From NCBI GenBank assembly GCA_030762175.1, contig CM060834.1:25408001-25472000 (forward strand): 64,000 nt of DNA. The letters are read 5' to 3'. This document shows positions 51,988 through 63,706 of this stretch, piece after piece. The number at the start of each line of letters is the position of its first letter. Position 1 is the stretch's first letter. The position numbers and the translations under genes were made by a program. The notes under the pieces were generated by a model. It was given only the letters and a program-made list of their open reading frames with translations, was not told where the DNA came from and ran no database searches. This DNA is from Metallyticus violacea. Lineage: Eukaryota; Arthropoda; Insecta; Mantodea; Metallyticidae.

Positions 51988-52770
51988 CTCTACATTTGAG
52001 GCATAGTAAGTTGTGACTAGCATAATTCTATTTGAAACAAAGAAACAAATGTGTTAGTTCTGTACAAATCACAGAATCTCATAATTTACACTTAAGTTCG
52101 GAGGTCCGCGACCATAGTAAACCATACACCAACAGACAAAATTAAATTAATGCGAAACCTCACACTATTTGGCAATAACTAGTGCACTGTCAGAGTTTTC
52201 CGGGGTATCTCGAATTTGCCTTTGCGAAGATGTCTGCAGAATGTACGACTGAGGGGTTTCTTAGAGATATATGGGCACTTCTTATATCGAAACAGAAATC
52301 AGAAAGTTATTATAACTTCACTTATGTTAGCTTTCTTAAGTTCACTTTTTACTTGCTACTTTTTTTTTTTTTTTGTTTTCAACTTCCAACTAACAATCGG
52401 TGGGGAACAGTTGGACGCCTTGTACCTATATATCTGAGCCACCAATTCTCCAGTTTTTCTGCTTGTTGGGTCGGCAACGTCATATATTTATAAAGATCTG
52501 TTGATAGTGGCGCATTATCTATTAGTATCGTTATTATTGTTAGTAAACAAATATCTGGAAATCGTTGAGGTTTTCCTGTCTTTTTTCTACGTTTTGAATA
52601 TTGGAAGCTCTGCTTACTCATAAACTACTGATATTCTTCTATCTGCGATTACAGTACTTTTTTGTATCCGAGGAGCGCATGCGTCCCGCGGTCCATAGGC
52701 TGCCTACTCCTGCAATAAAGTACATTTATGTTATGACCACTAACATCTCTAGCAGAGCTTAAAGTGAATA
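51988..52770. other. Unassigned DNA
   Basis: Frames of 73-103 codons at 52182-52493 contain a T-run-encoded Phe stretch (52362-52374) and show no motif. Nothing recognised. Confidence 0.35.
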
Positions 52771-53985
52771 TACACTCAGCGGCCGAAAAAGCGAAACAGC
52801 AAGCTAGTCTCTGTATTTTTTACAACACTTAAAGGCCTTGTATAAGGCCAACCTTGCTACATTACAGAAAAGCAACATGTCTAATGGTTTTTTTAACATT
52901 TTGAAATGGCTCTTAGAGCTGAAGATGCAGCATGGGCTGTGGCATTAGTGGAGGATGGGCGAAGTCTACGTTATGTTGCTGACGTCATTGACAGTTCTTA
53001 TTTCAATGCACGCAGGGCTGTCCACAGATTCTGAAAGGATGGTTATCTACTCCAGGGGGTCCTTTTCTGGCCGTAACTCTGATCGCGACTATCGCTTTCT
53101 TTCACTGCAAGTTCTTCGCAATCGATGGAGGCCAGGTATCATTTGCAGCAAGTACAGCGTATTAACACCAGTGAAAGAACAGTGAGAAGAAGGCCGCATG
53201 AAGTGCATTTACAGTCCAGAACTGCAAAAGGAGCAGCTAACCAGAGAACACCATATCTCTCGCAAGCAGTTTGCTCGCAACCATCAAAACTGCACTGTGG
53301 AGCACGGTGCTCTTCACGGATGAGAGCAACTTCTGTTTGAAGGCACCAGATGGGAGGGAGAGAGTATGAAGAAGGCCAGTAGAACGTTGTGAACCCTGAA
53401 CTTTCTCTTCAAGGACACCTTTTAATGGAGGACCAGTATGTTTGGGCAGGGATCAGCATTGAAGCAAGGATGGAACTGGTGTTCATCGAGAATGGGTCAC
53501 TGACAGCTCATCGGTACATCCAAGAGATTTATGCTGATCATGAATCTTTGCACCCGTTATAGGTGACAGCATTATCCCTAAGCACGATAACGTTCGTCCA
53601 CACATTGATCGGGGAGTTTTTGAGTTTCTGGGATGGAACGTATGGTATGGCCAGCACTCAGTCCAGACCTGAACACCTGGGACATTCTTGGGAGTCATAT
53701 TAAGGGTCAATTCCCTGACTCACTGGCAGATCTTCGGGCTAATTTCAACCGGAATGGGAACTGATACCACAAGAAAAAATTGCAGATCTTATCCGGAGCA
53801 TGTCTGACCGAATCGCAACCGCAAATGGAGCTAGAGGTGGCAACATCGCTACTGAGACTGCGGTTATCTCAAACAACAACTAGAGAATCATAGAATCATT
53901 AAAAATGCCAATTCCCAACATTTTTTGTTCTGTTTATTGTGATGTTTGACCATGTTTGAAGCTTTTTCTGCATTAAAATCAATAA
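52771..53985 (+). mobile_element. Tc1-like transposon relic
   Basis: The plus strand encodes a decayed Tc1/Tc3-type transposase from MALRAEDAAW (about 52905) to SMSDRIATANGARGGN (about 53845). Short inverted ends can be proposed: GGCCGAAAAAGCGAAAC at about 52782 with the complement of GTTTGAAGCTTTTTCTGC near 53955-53972. The match is imperfect, so limits are approximate. The total length fits a Tc1-like element. Confidence 0.75.
52905..53865 (+). pseudogene. Tc1-like DDE transposase pseudogene
   Basis: The helix-turn-helix reads ALVEDGRSLRYVADVIDSSY. A LQVLRNRW block follows, then VLFTDESNFCLKAPDGRERV-like text split over frames near 53310-53365 with the first Asp. The MVWAGIS equivalent is YVWAGISIEARMELVFIENG at about 53435, then SLTAHRYIQEI. 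The second-Asp block is KHDNVRPH at about 53580 and the third-acid region reads RPEHLGHSWES for PDLNPIEH-WD in a shifted frame. The end is IADLIRSMSDRI..GARGGN. It is inactive through many shifts and stops. Confidence 0.75.
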
Positions 53986-55754
53986 TAGGGTAGAATTTGT
54001 GCTTAAAATACTCCTTATGCGTTACTTGAACCATAAATTGTTGTTAAATAATTGTTAAATATTTTTTTAAATATTTATATATTCATTTCGTTAAACACAA
54101 ATTTTTGTTTTAAAATATGTTTCAAAATTACGTGTTTCACTTTTTTTGCAGCTCGGTGAAATTTCTATTTTAAAATAACATTCGCCCACATTAACGCACC
54201 TTCTTTGGAATGAGTTTCGCAGAAAATCAAGGTTACAACCACCGGTAAACAATACGTACAAGACGGTGTAGCGTTTTGACGGTAAAAAAAAGACGAGTCT
54301 CAAAAGTATGATGCTTTAAATGTAAATAGACCTGTAACTTGGCCGAAGCCTGTTTTGGGTCATGTTCCTCTCGCCAACATTCATTGTTAACTCAAGCATG
54401 AACGCATTGAGAGAATCTGGACACAGCATGCCACTCGCTATGGGCGTGTATTATTATCACAGGTATTATAACTTATAAAACATGTTCCATATGCGATACC
54501 AAAGTGTCACCTAACCTGCATGCTTCGAATTCCGACGGTGGCATGCAGTTATTTTCATCGTTAACTCTCACACGTAAAAGGAGATGCTCATTTTATTCAT
54601 TATCGTTTCTCAAAATAAATAATACAGTGACTAACCCAACTTTTGAGGTATGATAGCCATTAATTTAGTTAGCGTCCTAAATTAAAGTGAAAACTTCAAA
54701 AGCAGTGCGTGTTTGTGCATATTACTTTCGAGCAGACGATCAAAAGCTCGGATATAGCGACGCAGTACCGGGAGGTTAATTAAAAATATAAACCATAGCT
54801 ACACATGAATAAATAAATAAAATAAAAAATGCTGAACTGGACGTTGCAAAATCTGAAGCAGAGTTAGAGAATCTTTGTGGATGACGTTTGTTTTATCAGA
54901 AATGACTAGCTAATTTAGCACAGTTAACATAAAGAGCAAAAAGAACGAATTTATGTTTACTGTGCTGGAAATACTTGCAATTATGAAAACACTTCTTAGC
55001 ATTCCAGAGCCATTAAAAAGCAAGAACAAACAATTTAGTTAGGAATTCTTAGGTGAAACACTGCACAACTTCTCGCGATGTTTTACTTTTTTAAAACGTT
55101 TAATAACCGAGCGAGTTGACTAGGTGGTATCCTTGGGACTTGTATTCTGAAGGTTCCGGGTTCAAGTCCTGCGGTCGACTAACCAGTATGAGATTTTCCT
55201 AGTCCATTTTCAGAAACAGCAAACGGCAGATTAGTATTGTAACGACACCAGTTGACGGTGATTTGCTGAGGGGTTCACCAGCAGACACTCAGTTTGGTGA
55301 TGGTATATAGTCAATGTCGTCACAAGTTCCTATTTGACGAAGATGAGTGAGGAGATTCTAGGATATTAGGCGCTGGGTCGGAGCAGAGTTAAGTCAAATG
55401 CGGAGAGTCCTGGGCTTTTAGAAGATAAGTGCATCAAGTCCAATGAAGAAATAAGAAAAGTTTAAGCTCGTAGTATTCCAGTTCACTTTCTCCTCCTGCA
55501 ACCTTGGTCCTGACTAGCCATTATATCTAAATATACAAGCTAACTGGGCACAAACAGTAGGCAACAAGGAAGTGTAATTATTACAACTGCATTTTTATTA
55601 ACATTCTGAGTAGGGTATTTTTGTTGAACAATTACAACAGAGCTGAGTAAAGTAGTTATACTTTGCTGCGTCTTGCTACATTGTACTTTATTATTTTAGT
55701 ATAGTTTATAGTTATAGTGTATAGTTTATATACACTTCTCTTTGCTTCCTATTA
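53986..55754. other. AT-rich DNA with a tRNA-like SINE scrap
   Basis: At 55108-55200, GAGCGAGTTGACTAGGTGGT and GGTTCCGGGTTCAAGTCCTG form A- and B-box-like blocks of a third tRNA-derived SINE type. The following CAGTATGAGATTTTCCTAGT is its body. No other feature recognised. Confidence 0.45.
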
Positions 55755-56160
55755 CCGCCAGGGTGGTCGAGGTCATTAAAGCGCGGACTCGTGAGCAGGA
55801 GGTCTGGGGTTCGAATCTCGCCAGGACCGTCCTCCCTGACTGAGGTTTTTTCCAGTTTTCCTCAGTCCTCACAAATGGCAAATGCCGGGGAAGTACCCTA
55901 AACTTAGGCCTGGAACGATTCCTTCCTTTAAAATAAATCCTTTCTCAATATATCATTTCATCTCAGTATCATCAGTGCCCATCGCCTGTGTTGCCTCTGT
56001 AGCAAAAACGGGGTGTTAAACACTATTCATTCATTTAAATTGTGTCTTGCTACAATTGCACTTTATTACTTCAGTATAGCTGATAAGATATATATCATTC
56101 ATACACAGCTGTCTTACTTTGCTGCGTCTTGCAGTATTGCACTGTATTATTTTAATGCAG
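55659..56160 (+). repeat. Three copies of a 40-50-bp motif split by a SINE
   Basis: TACTTTGCTGCGTCTTGCTA with a following TGTACTTTATTATTTTAGTA occurs at 55659-55712. A similar unit occurs at 56041-56079 and another at 56115-56160. A SINE A copy (55755-56026) lies between the first and second; without it the spacing would be about 80-105 bp, a small degenerate tandem array. Confidence 0.6.
55755..56026 (+). mobile_element. SINE family A copy
   Basis: It starts CCGCCAGGGTGGTCGAGGTC, with a B box GGGTTCGAATCTCGCC, and carries the complete body with CAAATGCCGGGGAAGTACCC and the tail ACGGGGTGTTAAACAC. There is little A-tail. It is inserted in the motif array described above. Confidence 0.8.
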
Positions 56161-59100
56161 TTACAGTTAATATAGACCTCATTTATCTGCTACGGATTTA
56201 CTTTCCATTTCACGATTCATCTTCGTTCCATGTGCGTATGTATTTGCGTCTCTTTGTGTTTATCATGTCTTTGAGACAACCTCGGCATTGCACTGACCAG
56301 CCATTCAGGGAGTGTCTCAGTTTGTGTGTAATTTATGTATTCATATGTTTAAGGTCTTCTCCCCTGGTGAACCAGAAGCTTATAGACTTTCATTGGGAAC
56401 AAAGTAGCGGTGCTCAGAAATCCACTACAATATCGCTATGCCAGAGGGAATGTTCAAAAGTATATGAGAACAATAAATATACTAAAAGTCTTCGCCTTCA
56501 TGGGACCAAATACTATGAGTCAAGATTATAAAGAGGGTAGATCTTTGAACAACTTTCTAAAAATGAATTGATGCGAGGGACAATTTTTCAACATTTCTTG
56601 TCATAAGTTACATTCTTATTTTCATTGTACTTTTAGATGAATCAGTTGAGCGGATGTTACATAAATTTCGCCGGGAGTTATGGCTCTTACTGCCGATCTA
56701 TAAGCTGCCTTGAAAAGGGTGACGAAACTAGTACAATAACTGCTGTAAATGTTGAAAAAAGCCCAGGTGTAATTTCGAAAACAAACATTAAGACATTTAA
56801 TAGTGAGTAGATTTATACGTTTACAATAAAATGCCAGGACATCGCACTAAAAATAGGACTTTTTTCAAGGCTAGTTATTAACGTGACTATACTACTGTAG
56901 GATTTACCAGTCCTGTTTTCCGAAATTTATGGAACATTTGCACTAAATCATTAATGCTTTCTCATCACACAGTATCGCAAAGTTTTTGTCAAAATCTAAA
57001 AACCTCCAAATACTGAGCTGCGAAAAAATAAAAAAACAACATTTAGAATAAATTTAAGTGAGAAATTTGTTTGTAATAAGCATGTATTTTGGCTTGCTTT
57101 TACAGTGGTACAACCTACTTACGCGCAATGAGTCGCTTGTAATAATTGACAACATTGCCAGATGGAGGCTTCCAACAAGAACAATGAACAGTAATTCGGT
57201 TTTTGACAGTGAAATGACATTCAGCAACAGAAATACAGCCAAATGAATGCAGTGTAGGGGGGAACAGTCTGAGTAAGTCAAAAGCTAGAGCATGCTGTGG
57301 ACGAGCAAGCACTGGCCAGGCGCAGGATTGAGACAGCGAATGATAACATATGGTGAGAAGCGGTTCATCATTGTGACCGAAGACCTTTTGGTTCCGTATG
57401 CAATGGAAACACAGGACGTCACCTCCGCCGAAGAAGATCCGCACAGTCAAAGTCATGGTAACGAGGCCCAGTTCTGAACGGGTTCGTACTCTAAGGCCTT
57501 ATCATTAATTCAGACAGCAAAATACAATTTTGCACAATCTGTAACGGCGAATCAAGAACAAACATCCTGTTACACTACAATGAATGGTCACAAATCGCGA
57601 AGAACACCATGGATAGTTTGGGAAGCTTCAGACGGGAGACCTTGGAACATCCACCCTGCTCCTATATACTTTTCATGTGTTTGACTCTGGTTAAGGGCTT
57701 AAATGAGAAATGTGTTCGATTGGACCGCGTGGTGCAGATTTTTCTTCTCTCCCAGTTGAAGAACTTTTACCAACTGGTGTGACGCTGTTGAATTGTGTCG
57801 CAAGTGGCGGATATGTCCACAGTTTGACTCTGGTAGTTTTTTATTTGACTTATCTTTTATATTATAAAACTTATTGTTTGGAGATTTGACATAATTTCTT
57901 GTTTACAAGAGTCATCTCTTCTTTTTTAAATCCTAGACTAACTAGAAATCAAAATCATTAACAGATATCTGGCTTATGTCATTGAAGATGTAGTGATCAT
58001 AAAGGTATAAATAATAGTATTTATATGATAATAAAAGTAAACATTTTACGTTATTTTGTAAATGTTAAATTGTATTGCATTGTTGTGCATTTATTTTCTT
58101 TAACCTAATTATCTCTTGTAAAATGATCTGCAATTTAAAATAAACATTTTTACCTGTGATATGTTTTTTTTCCTGCACCTCCATTAAACAAATGTGTTCT
58201 ATATTATGCTAAAGAATGAGTAACTGAACCATTTGGAAAACAAAGCGTATCTTTGGTCCTATTTCATGTGACATAGCTCCTACTCTCGCTGAATGCCTCA
58301 AATATTTAAGTATTAACATAATAAATAAAACAACCAGAAAGTAAACAGGAATGTAATTTTTCATCTGTCCTATATCTGCAGCATTAAAGAAAAACCGAGT
58401 ATCTCAGCTTTCGGTCGAAAATAGTTAAATTCACCGATCGATCATTTGTAGCTAGATCCTTCGTGTAAATTAGCGTAACTAATCAAGTGAAAATTAATAA
58501 ACATTAAATTTTAGATTAATCAGTATGCACTCGTACGGTTTGATGAAACATAATTGCTATTTGGTAAAAACGGTAAGTCTAATGCTTGAATACATTCTAT
58601 TTTAATGCATTAATATGCTGATTTAAGTTTCCTGTAAAATTTCACTTCGGCTAATTACCCGGTTTTTTGAAAATGCTGTAGACATAACCTCTATATAGAT
58701 GAAATTATTCAAGGGTGGGATTCAACTAATTAGAGAATAAATACATGTTTATTAAAACTAAATTACACGAAGACAGCAAGAGGATACAGACTAAATCAGA
58801 AAATGAACTATAAATAAAATTAAACAAATAAGAATTTAATTTTCAAACATTTGCATTAATAGGTAATAGCATTATAGTGGAAGTACCCAGTAAGATGTGA
58901 ACAAGTTCCAAAAGTGCAGTGGAGTGATGTTCTTCAATATTAATAATAATAATAATGCCAACCCTGAATAATGTCCCTGTTCCAACATTAACTGTAATAA
59001 CAAACGTAAAATATGTGAAGTACAATTCGTAGAATATTGTATTTAATTTACCTGAAAGTAGGTTGCAAAATCGTTGATGTTTATCAAAGTCAGCTGACTT

Positions 59101-59690
59101 CAGGTGAAGCAAAGATAATTGTGTTATTTTGGGATTCCCTGCGTTTTATACTTCGGTTTGAGTCTCTGTGCTTAGTTCCTGTAAAATGAATTGGGATTTG
59201 CGGAGGGAGTTGACCATTTGAGATCATTTTATTTTATGTGTATACTTTCTAGCACGGAAAAATTCCATTCATTAGTAAATCTTCAGTCACACTATTGCTA
59301 GTTGATAATGGCGTTTCCAAAAATGAAGCCATCACCGATACATTCAACAGGACAAGTAAAATCTGGAGCAAAACTATTCCACTCAAGCGAGTTCACATTT
59401 CACTATTCTTTCCACTGTTTACAAGGACAGTTGCCTGCGCTGTGTCAACAGAGGGCAATGACCGCAGTCGTTCGGTTAACGCCACCCAGAGCTGTGTATA
59501 CTATCCCATCCCTCTGCTGTGTTGATCATACTGATTAACATTAACAACATGACGCTATGATTTAATATTAACTTGTAAGGTTTTAAATAACACTTTCCTA
59601 GAGAAATTAAGTCGTTAAATGTTAAGCTGTGATTGTTTTACAATTATGATAACGTAAATAATAAAATAACTAAATAATATTTTTTTTATA
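56161..59690. other. AT-rich DNA, no confident gene
   Basis: A 172-codon plus frame (56013-56531) starts in the SINE tail and repeats and has no motif, so it is not annotated as a gene. A GC-moderate stretch at 57160-57670 holds overlapping frames on both strands, none recognised. The rest, including overlapping frames at 59295-59540, is unassigned. Confidence 0.4.
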
Positions 59691-59922
59691 CTGTTTAACC
59701 CCAGTTTTTACTGCTGAGGCACCATAGGCCGTGGAGACCGATGATACATGAAATGAAATGATAGTCTGAGAAAAGATTTTTTTAACGGAAGGAAGCGTTC
59801 CAGGTTTAAGTTAGAGTATGTTGATATTTGTCATTCACAAGGAATGAGAAAAATCTGGACGGGAAAGAAAAAAAAAAAAACCTCAGTCAGGTGGGAATAG
59901 AACCCCACACCTCTGTCACGCT
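59691..59922 (-). mobile_element. SINE family A, degraded copy
   Basis: On the minus strand the body and tail are clear (CCTGACTGAGG-like, GGTTTTTT, TCATTTCATGTATCATCGGT, GCCTCAGCAGTAAAAACTGG, GGTTAAACAG). The tRNA-like head is reduced to a GGGGTTCTATTCCCAC B-box remnant. A-run at 59868-59880. Confidence 0.75.
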
Positions 59923-60779
59923 AAATACTAATGTAGAATGATTAGCAGAGATCTGATAAGAAAGCTTCCACGATAATATAGTAAAATTTAAGGTTTTAAC
60001 TGACTATATATTACGTACGGCTTGCGCGCACACACACACACACAAATAGATCAGCTGAGATGAAGTTCTTGCGCTCAATTAAACGAAGAAAATTGAAAGA
60101 TCTGATTAATGAATATGTTACATAAAGACTTCGAATTTTCTGTACCAAAAAAAAAAAAAAAAAATCTACCATAAAAACTGGAGACAGCCTTTACATAGAA
60201 TGCTATTGGATCGATGTGGAATGCAAACGGTATCTAATAAATGATCTGCCACAACTGTGACAATTCAATTACAAGATTTTAATCGCCAAATTTTAAAATA
60301 TGAATAATTTAATTTGCAAAAATAAATAGTTAAACACTATCAGTTACCTAAAGTTACATTGATTCTTTTTTGTATAATAAGAAAACAATTTAAATAATTT
60401 AAATTTAAACAACAATATTATTTGTAAAGAAAAATTAGAAAAATATGCAATACAGTTACTAAACAACAGACGTTTCCCTACAATATATTTGTATTAACAA
60501 TGTGAAAAGAGCCAGTGGAATTGACAACGGCAAGTAAGATGATAATAGCCGCGTTATCATTAAGAAGGGAGAGGAAACTGAAAAGTTTTTCCTTCTGCGT
60601 CACTGTTGCTGTTTAAGTCTTTGTAATCGGAACCGTTTCGCGTTGTACCTACAGCGATTATTTTTACAAGTCAGTAATGTAAAATGAGATGAGCAGTTCA
60701 CAAAAAAAAAAAAAAAAAAAAAAAAAAAAACACCGCTCGCCCACTTTCAAAACGAAACTGCTTCTGCGATCTACTCACC
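59923..60779. other. AT-rich DNA with simple repeats
   Basis: (CA)n lies at 60030-60043, an A-run at 60147-60163 and a longer A-run of about 29 bases at 60702-60730. No gene recognised. Confidence 0.5.
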
Positions 60780-61720
60780 TGATTGAGAACATTTATGAAG
60801 GTCTTCCTAGGGAGGGATGGACACGTTGTTAGCCATATTCACAGCTTCCAGTGTATGTTCCTGCAGCTCAGAAGATGTTTTGCGTTTCGGCAGCTAAATA
60901 TAGCACAGATGGCCGCGTCTTATGAGTCTTGTGGTAATCGCACGCTAAAATACAACTTTCCTATTATAAAGAGGGGTTTCTTGTATAAAATATGGATTTT
61001 AAGAACACCAATAGCGAATCTTGTGTACGACCATTTTGGTGAGACCATGCCTGGTCTGAAAAACAATACAAGCTGTGGGCGATTAACCCTTCAGTTACTG
61101 ATGAAAGAAACCGCTCACAATAACGCACACATGCTATGGGATCAACTTGCGGTAGACAATGCACACGTGTACAGTTGTATGGTTTGAATTTTAACAATTA
61201 TTTTGCTGTATGTGTAAAATATACTGAAACCCGAACTTACATAAAAGATATATCTACGACTCCACAAATCACTTTTCAAGATTAAAAAATTGAAGGAAAA
61301 TCAATGTAAAAACAATAATAAAAATTTCCTTAAAACTTTACTAATTTTGGTAGTGATTTTGTAGGGGAACCTTGAAGATTTGCACTAATTTTCTCTAATT
61401 TATCTCCTGTTAAAACTGTACACATTCGCACGTGTCTCTTGTTTTGCACTGACCTAGTATCAAACTTATTCACAAGGTCGTGAATTACAGTTCTGAAAGG
61501 AGACGATTGCCTAGGGAACTTCCGAATAAATTTCTCATGAAAACAAAAGATATGATTCGACTTATAACAACATTTACACACAATTTCTTGTTCTAAAGTC
61601 TTCGAGAACAAATATAGAATGGTGACTATTCGGAAATTCAAGGACAAGGAAGGCATCCAGGAGAACTTGTCCGTACACGGTGGACGGAAATCACTAGCGC
61701 TGGCAGGCACCAGCAGCAAG
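60780..61720 (-). pseudogene. ITm transposase N-terminal and first-Asp region
   Basis: On the minus strand it reads IVTILYLFSKTLEQEIVCKC, FHEKFIRKFPRQSSPFRTVI, HDLVNKFDTRSV, VLTGDKLEKISANLQGSPTK, then after a shift ACVRYCERFLSSVTEGLIAH and LYCFSDQAWSHQNGR. This is the helix-turn-helix, the linker and the first catalytic block of an IS630-like transposase. The first Asp is retained, but the next residue is Gln where Glu is usual. Later blocks decay toward 60780. The copy at 41.8-42.25 kb belongs to the same family. Terminal repeats were not found. Confidence 0.7.
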
Positions 61721-61780
61721 TTTTACACTATTAATTTCGGTCCTGCGCATGCGTTGCCTTTTGTAACAGTTAAATGTTAT

Positions 61781-62060
61781 TTGTTAAAAATAATGTAACC
61801 TACACGTTGTTCTATTAAATATAAATTAATAGTGCATTGTTACGCGGGTAAAATATTATAACAGTGGGAAATCTGCTCTTTGAATATATTTTTTATTTGT
61901 TAAAAATAATGTAACATATGCGTTGATTTTTTTTTAATGCTGTTTAACGTCCGTTTTTACTACTGTGGCATCACAGGCGGCTATGCGTTGTGTTGTTAAA
62001 TAAAAATTAATAGGGCATTGTTAGGCGGGTGAAATATTATAACGGTGGGAAATCTGTTCT
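61781..62060 (+). repeat. Tandem repeat of about 116 bp, second unit split by a SINE scrap
   Basis: TTGTTAAAAATAATGTAAC starts at 61781 and at 61897. Both units continue through AAATTAATAG, GCATTGTTA, GCGGGT, AAATATTATAAC and GTGGGAAATCTG. The second unit is interrupted at 61926-61981. Looser echoes (GTGGCAAATCTCC at 62248 and 62346) suggest the array once continued rightward. Confidence 0.75.
61926..61981 (-). mobile_element. 56-bp SINE family A 3' end with target duplication
   Basis: Only the last part of the family (GCCTGTGATGCCACAGTAGT, AAAACGGACGTTAAACAGC plus A-tail) is present on the minus strand. TATGCGTTG flanks it on both sides (61917-61925 and 61982-61990), so this is a genuine, extremely truncated insertion. 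Confidence 0.8.
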
Positions 62061-62082
62061 TATTCAAATTCGCAACTAATTC

Positions 62083-62122
62083 ATACACACACGCACGCAC
62101 GCGCACGCACGCACACTCACTA
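62083..62122 (+). repeat. (CA/CGCA)n microsatellite
   Basis: CACACA passing into CGCACGCACG units and back to CACTCAC. Confidence 0.9.
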
Positions 62123-63264
62123 ACCCTAACGCTAACCTCGGGCAAATTCTAGAAACCGGTGGATGCAGTGGTTTGCTGCAGGTCGCTTCGGCCTGACGGC
62201 CTACGCTCGCCTCCTTTTAGTAAATATAAATTGATAGCGACGGATAAGTGGCAAATCTCCTTTGATCGCTGCATTAAAAATCATCATTATCAATTTATAG
62301 ACAATTCGTGCGTGATACTATGTTACCTAGTAAATCATTGTAATCGTGGCAAATCTCCATTAACTGCGGGGAAAAAAAAAAAAAAATGTGGGCTTGGGAT
62401 TTGAAATCATTATCTTCACAATTAAAGCATCACGCTCTAATCGTTTGAGCTATCATTTCGTTGCGCTTGAGTAAGCGTTGCAGTACGTTGCACTAGTGCT
62501 TCCCGTTCAGTTTGTAAGGATAAATTTCAGGCGATTGTGAGTTGGAAGACCGGCCTTGGTCGAGAAGCGAAATTCCGTGTGAACGGTGAGGACATACTTT
62601 GAAAGACTGTTAGCATTTCATTTATAAACTGAAACCGCCGAAAAATATTCATTAAAACTGCTGGTTGAAACAAAACTTTTCTTCTTATTCTCGCCAATAA
62701 AGCACTAAACTACAATAACAGAAACAATGCTAACATTAGCACAAAAATCGGAAATAGTCAGGAAAATACAAGTAGGCTTTCCCATTATTTTTTATAACTC
62801 ACGAATACCATTTCCGTATACTTTTCTGACGCCCACCGATAGGAGTTTTGCCATTTTTCCGGGCTCTAATTATAAAGATGTCTGTTTTACCCCAGGTTAC
62901 AGTAGTTCCTCACAGAAAAGCAGGATAAAATAATAGGCCAAGGGACTTGATTCTCTGGAATTCTCAAGTAAATTAAAGCATTCAATGCAAGGTACAATTT
63001 TATTTCTTTATACACTTTCAGGAGACACTTTTTATATTAGTTTTAAGATCAAGGCTATCTTAAATGTCTCTTAAGCTTTGGTTTCATAGCTTTTTAGGTG
63101 AAATAATTTATCTATCAGCTTCGTTCGTTTTAGGAACAAACATTAAACCCTTTTTATTTATATATTTTATGTTTAAGCTCACATAAACACATTGCGTGCA
63201 GAAATAGAATCCGATCAAATCAAGTGATCAGAGTCCTTAAGTCTGTCTAACAATTTAGCCTCGT
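62123..63264. other. Unassigned DNA with a tRNA-like scrap
   Basis: On the minus strand at 62395-62475, ATAGCTCAAACGATTAGAGC with TTTCAAATCCCAAGCCCAC resembles A and B boxes of a tRNA-derived SINE; an A-run (62371-62385) lies beside it. No gene recognised. If the exon at 63.5 kb belongs to a gene, part of this could be downstream of its 3' UTR. Confidence 0.4.
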
Positions 63265-63276
63265 TATTATTTTTTT

Positions 63277-63282
63277 TTTATT
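63277..63282 (-). terminator. Candidate poly(A) signal for the minus-strand gene
   Basis: TTTATT on the plus strand reads AATAAA on the minus strand, about 230 bases after the stop codon of the exon at 63514-63706. A second AATAAA is found near 63154. The placement suits a short 3' UTR. Confidence 0.4.
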
Positions 63283-63513
63283 GATTTCAGTTATCAAATT
63301 GTGTTTTATGAACAAGTAGTTCAGGATAAAGATATCGGCGAGTGTTTGTACACCGGAAGTGTAATGTATACGAATCATGGCATATTTGCACAGTCATCAC
63401 AACCAAGCAACTATGTCTACACCCGGGTGATAGTCCTGAAAACCGCTAAAGGGCGGCAAACGCTGATAGACGGCGCTGCTATGCTGCCGAGGGCGCCGTC
63501 GTGGCAGTTGCTG

Positions 63514-63706
63514 CTAGGACGCGTCGTTCTGAATCACCACCTCGACAACGTCATCCTTCGCGATGCAGTCGCGGATACCTTGCAGCACAATCTTGACGCG
63601 ACGGTCCAAGGCGGTGAGATGGGGTTCCCACAGAACAGGTGCCACCGGATCTCGCGCCATCGTCTCACGGAGCGTCTCGCTCAGCTTGCGCGGTCCGTTG
63701 TGGAAC
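63514..63706 (-). CDS. Terminal coding exon of an unidentified host gene
   Basis: The minus strand has an intron 3' end (...GTGTTGCAG, with a CTAAC branch-like word about 50 bases upstream at 63756-63760) followed by 193 bp of open frame ending in TAG. One base completes a codon from the previous exon, then 63 residues follow: [63 protein letters not shown], stop. G+C is near 60 percent against about one third around it, with G/C-rich third positions. The residues suggest a folded, helical, charged C-terminus. An in-frame stop lies just upstream of the acceptor, consistent with an intron. I do not recognise the family. Upstream exons would be to the right of the window. Confidence 0.55.

Noticed and set aside
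56013..56531. 172-codon plus-strand frame
   Set aside because: It begins in a SINE tail and runs through a motif array. It has no recognisable domain and no splice or promoter support.
57058..57477. Overlapping frames on both strands in GC-moderate text
   Set aside because: No family motif could be defended in any frame. It might be an old transposon, but the evidence is insufficient for a call.
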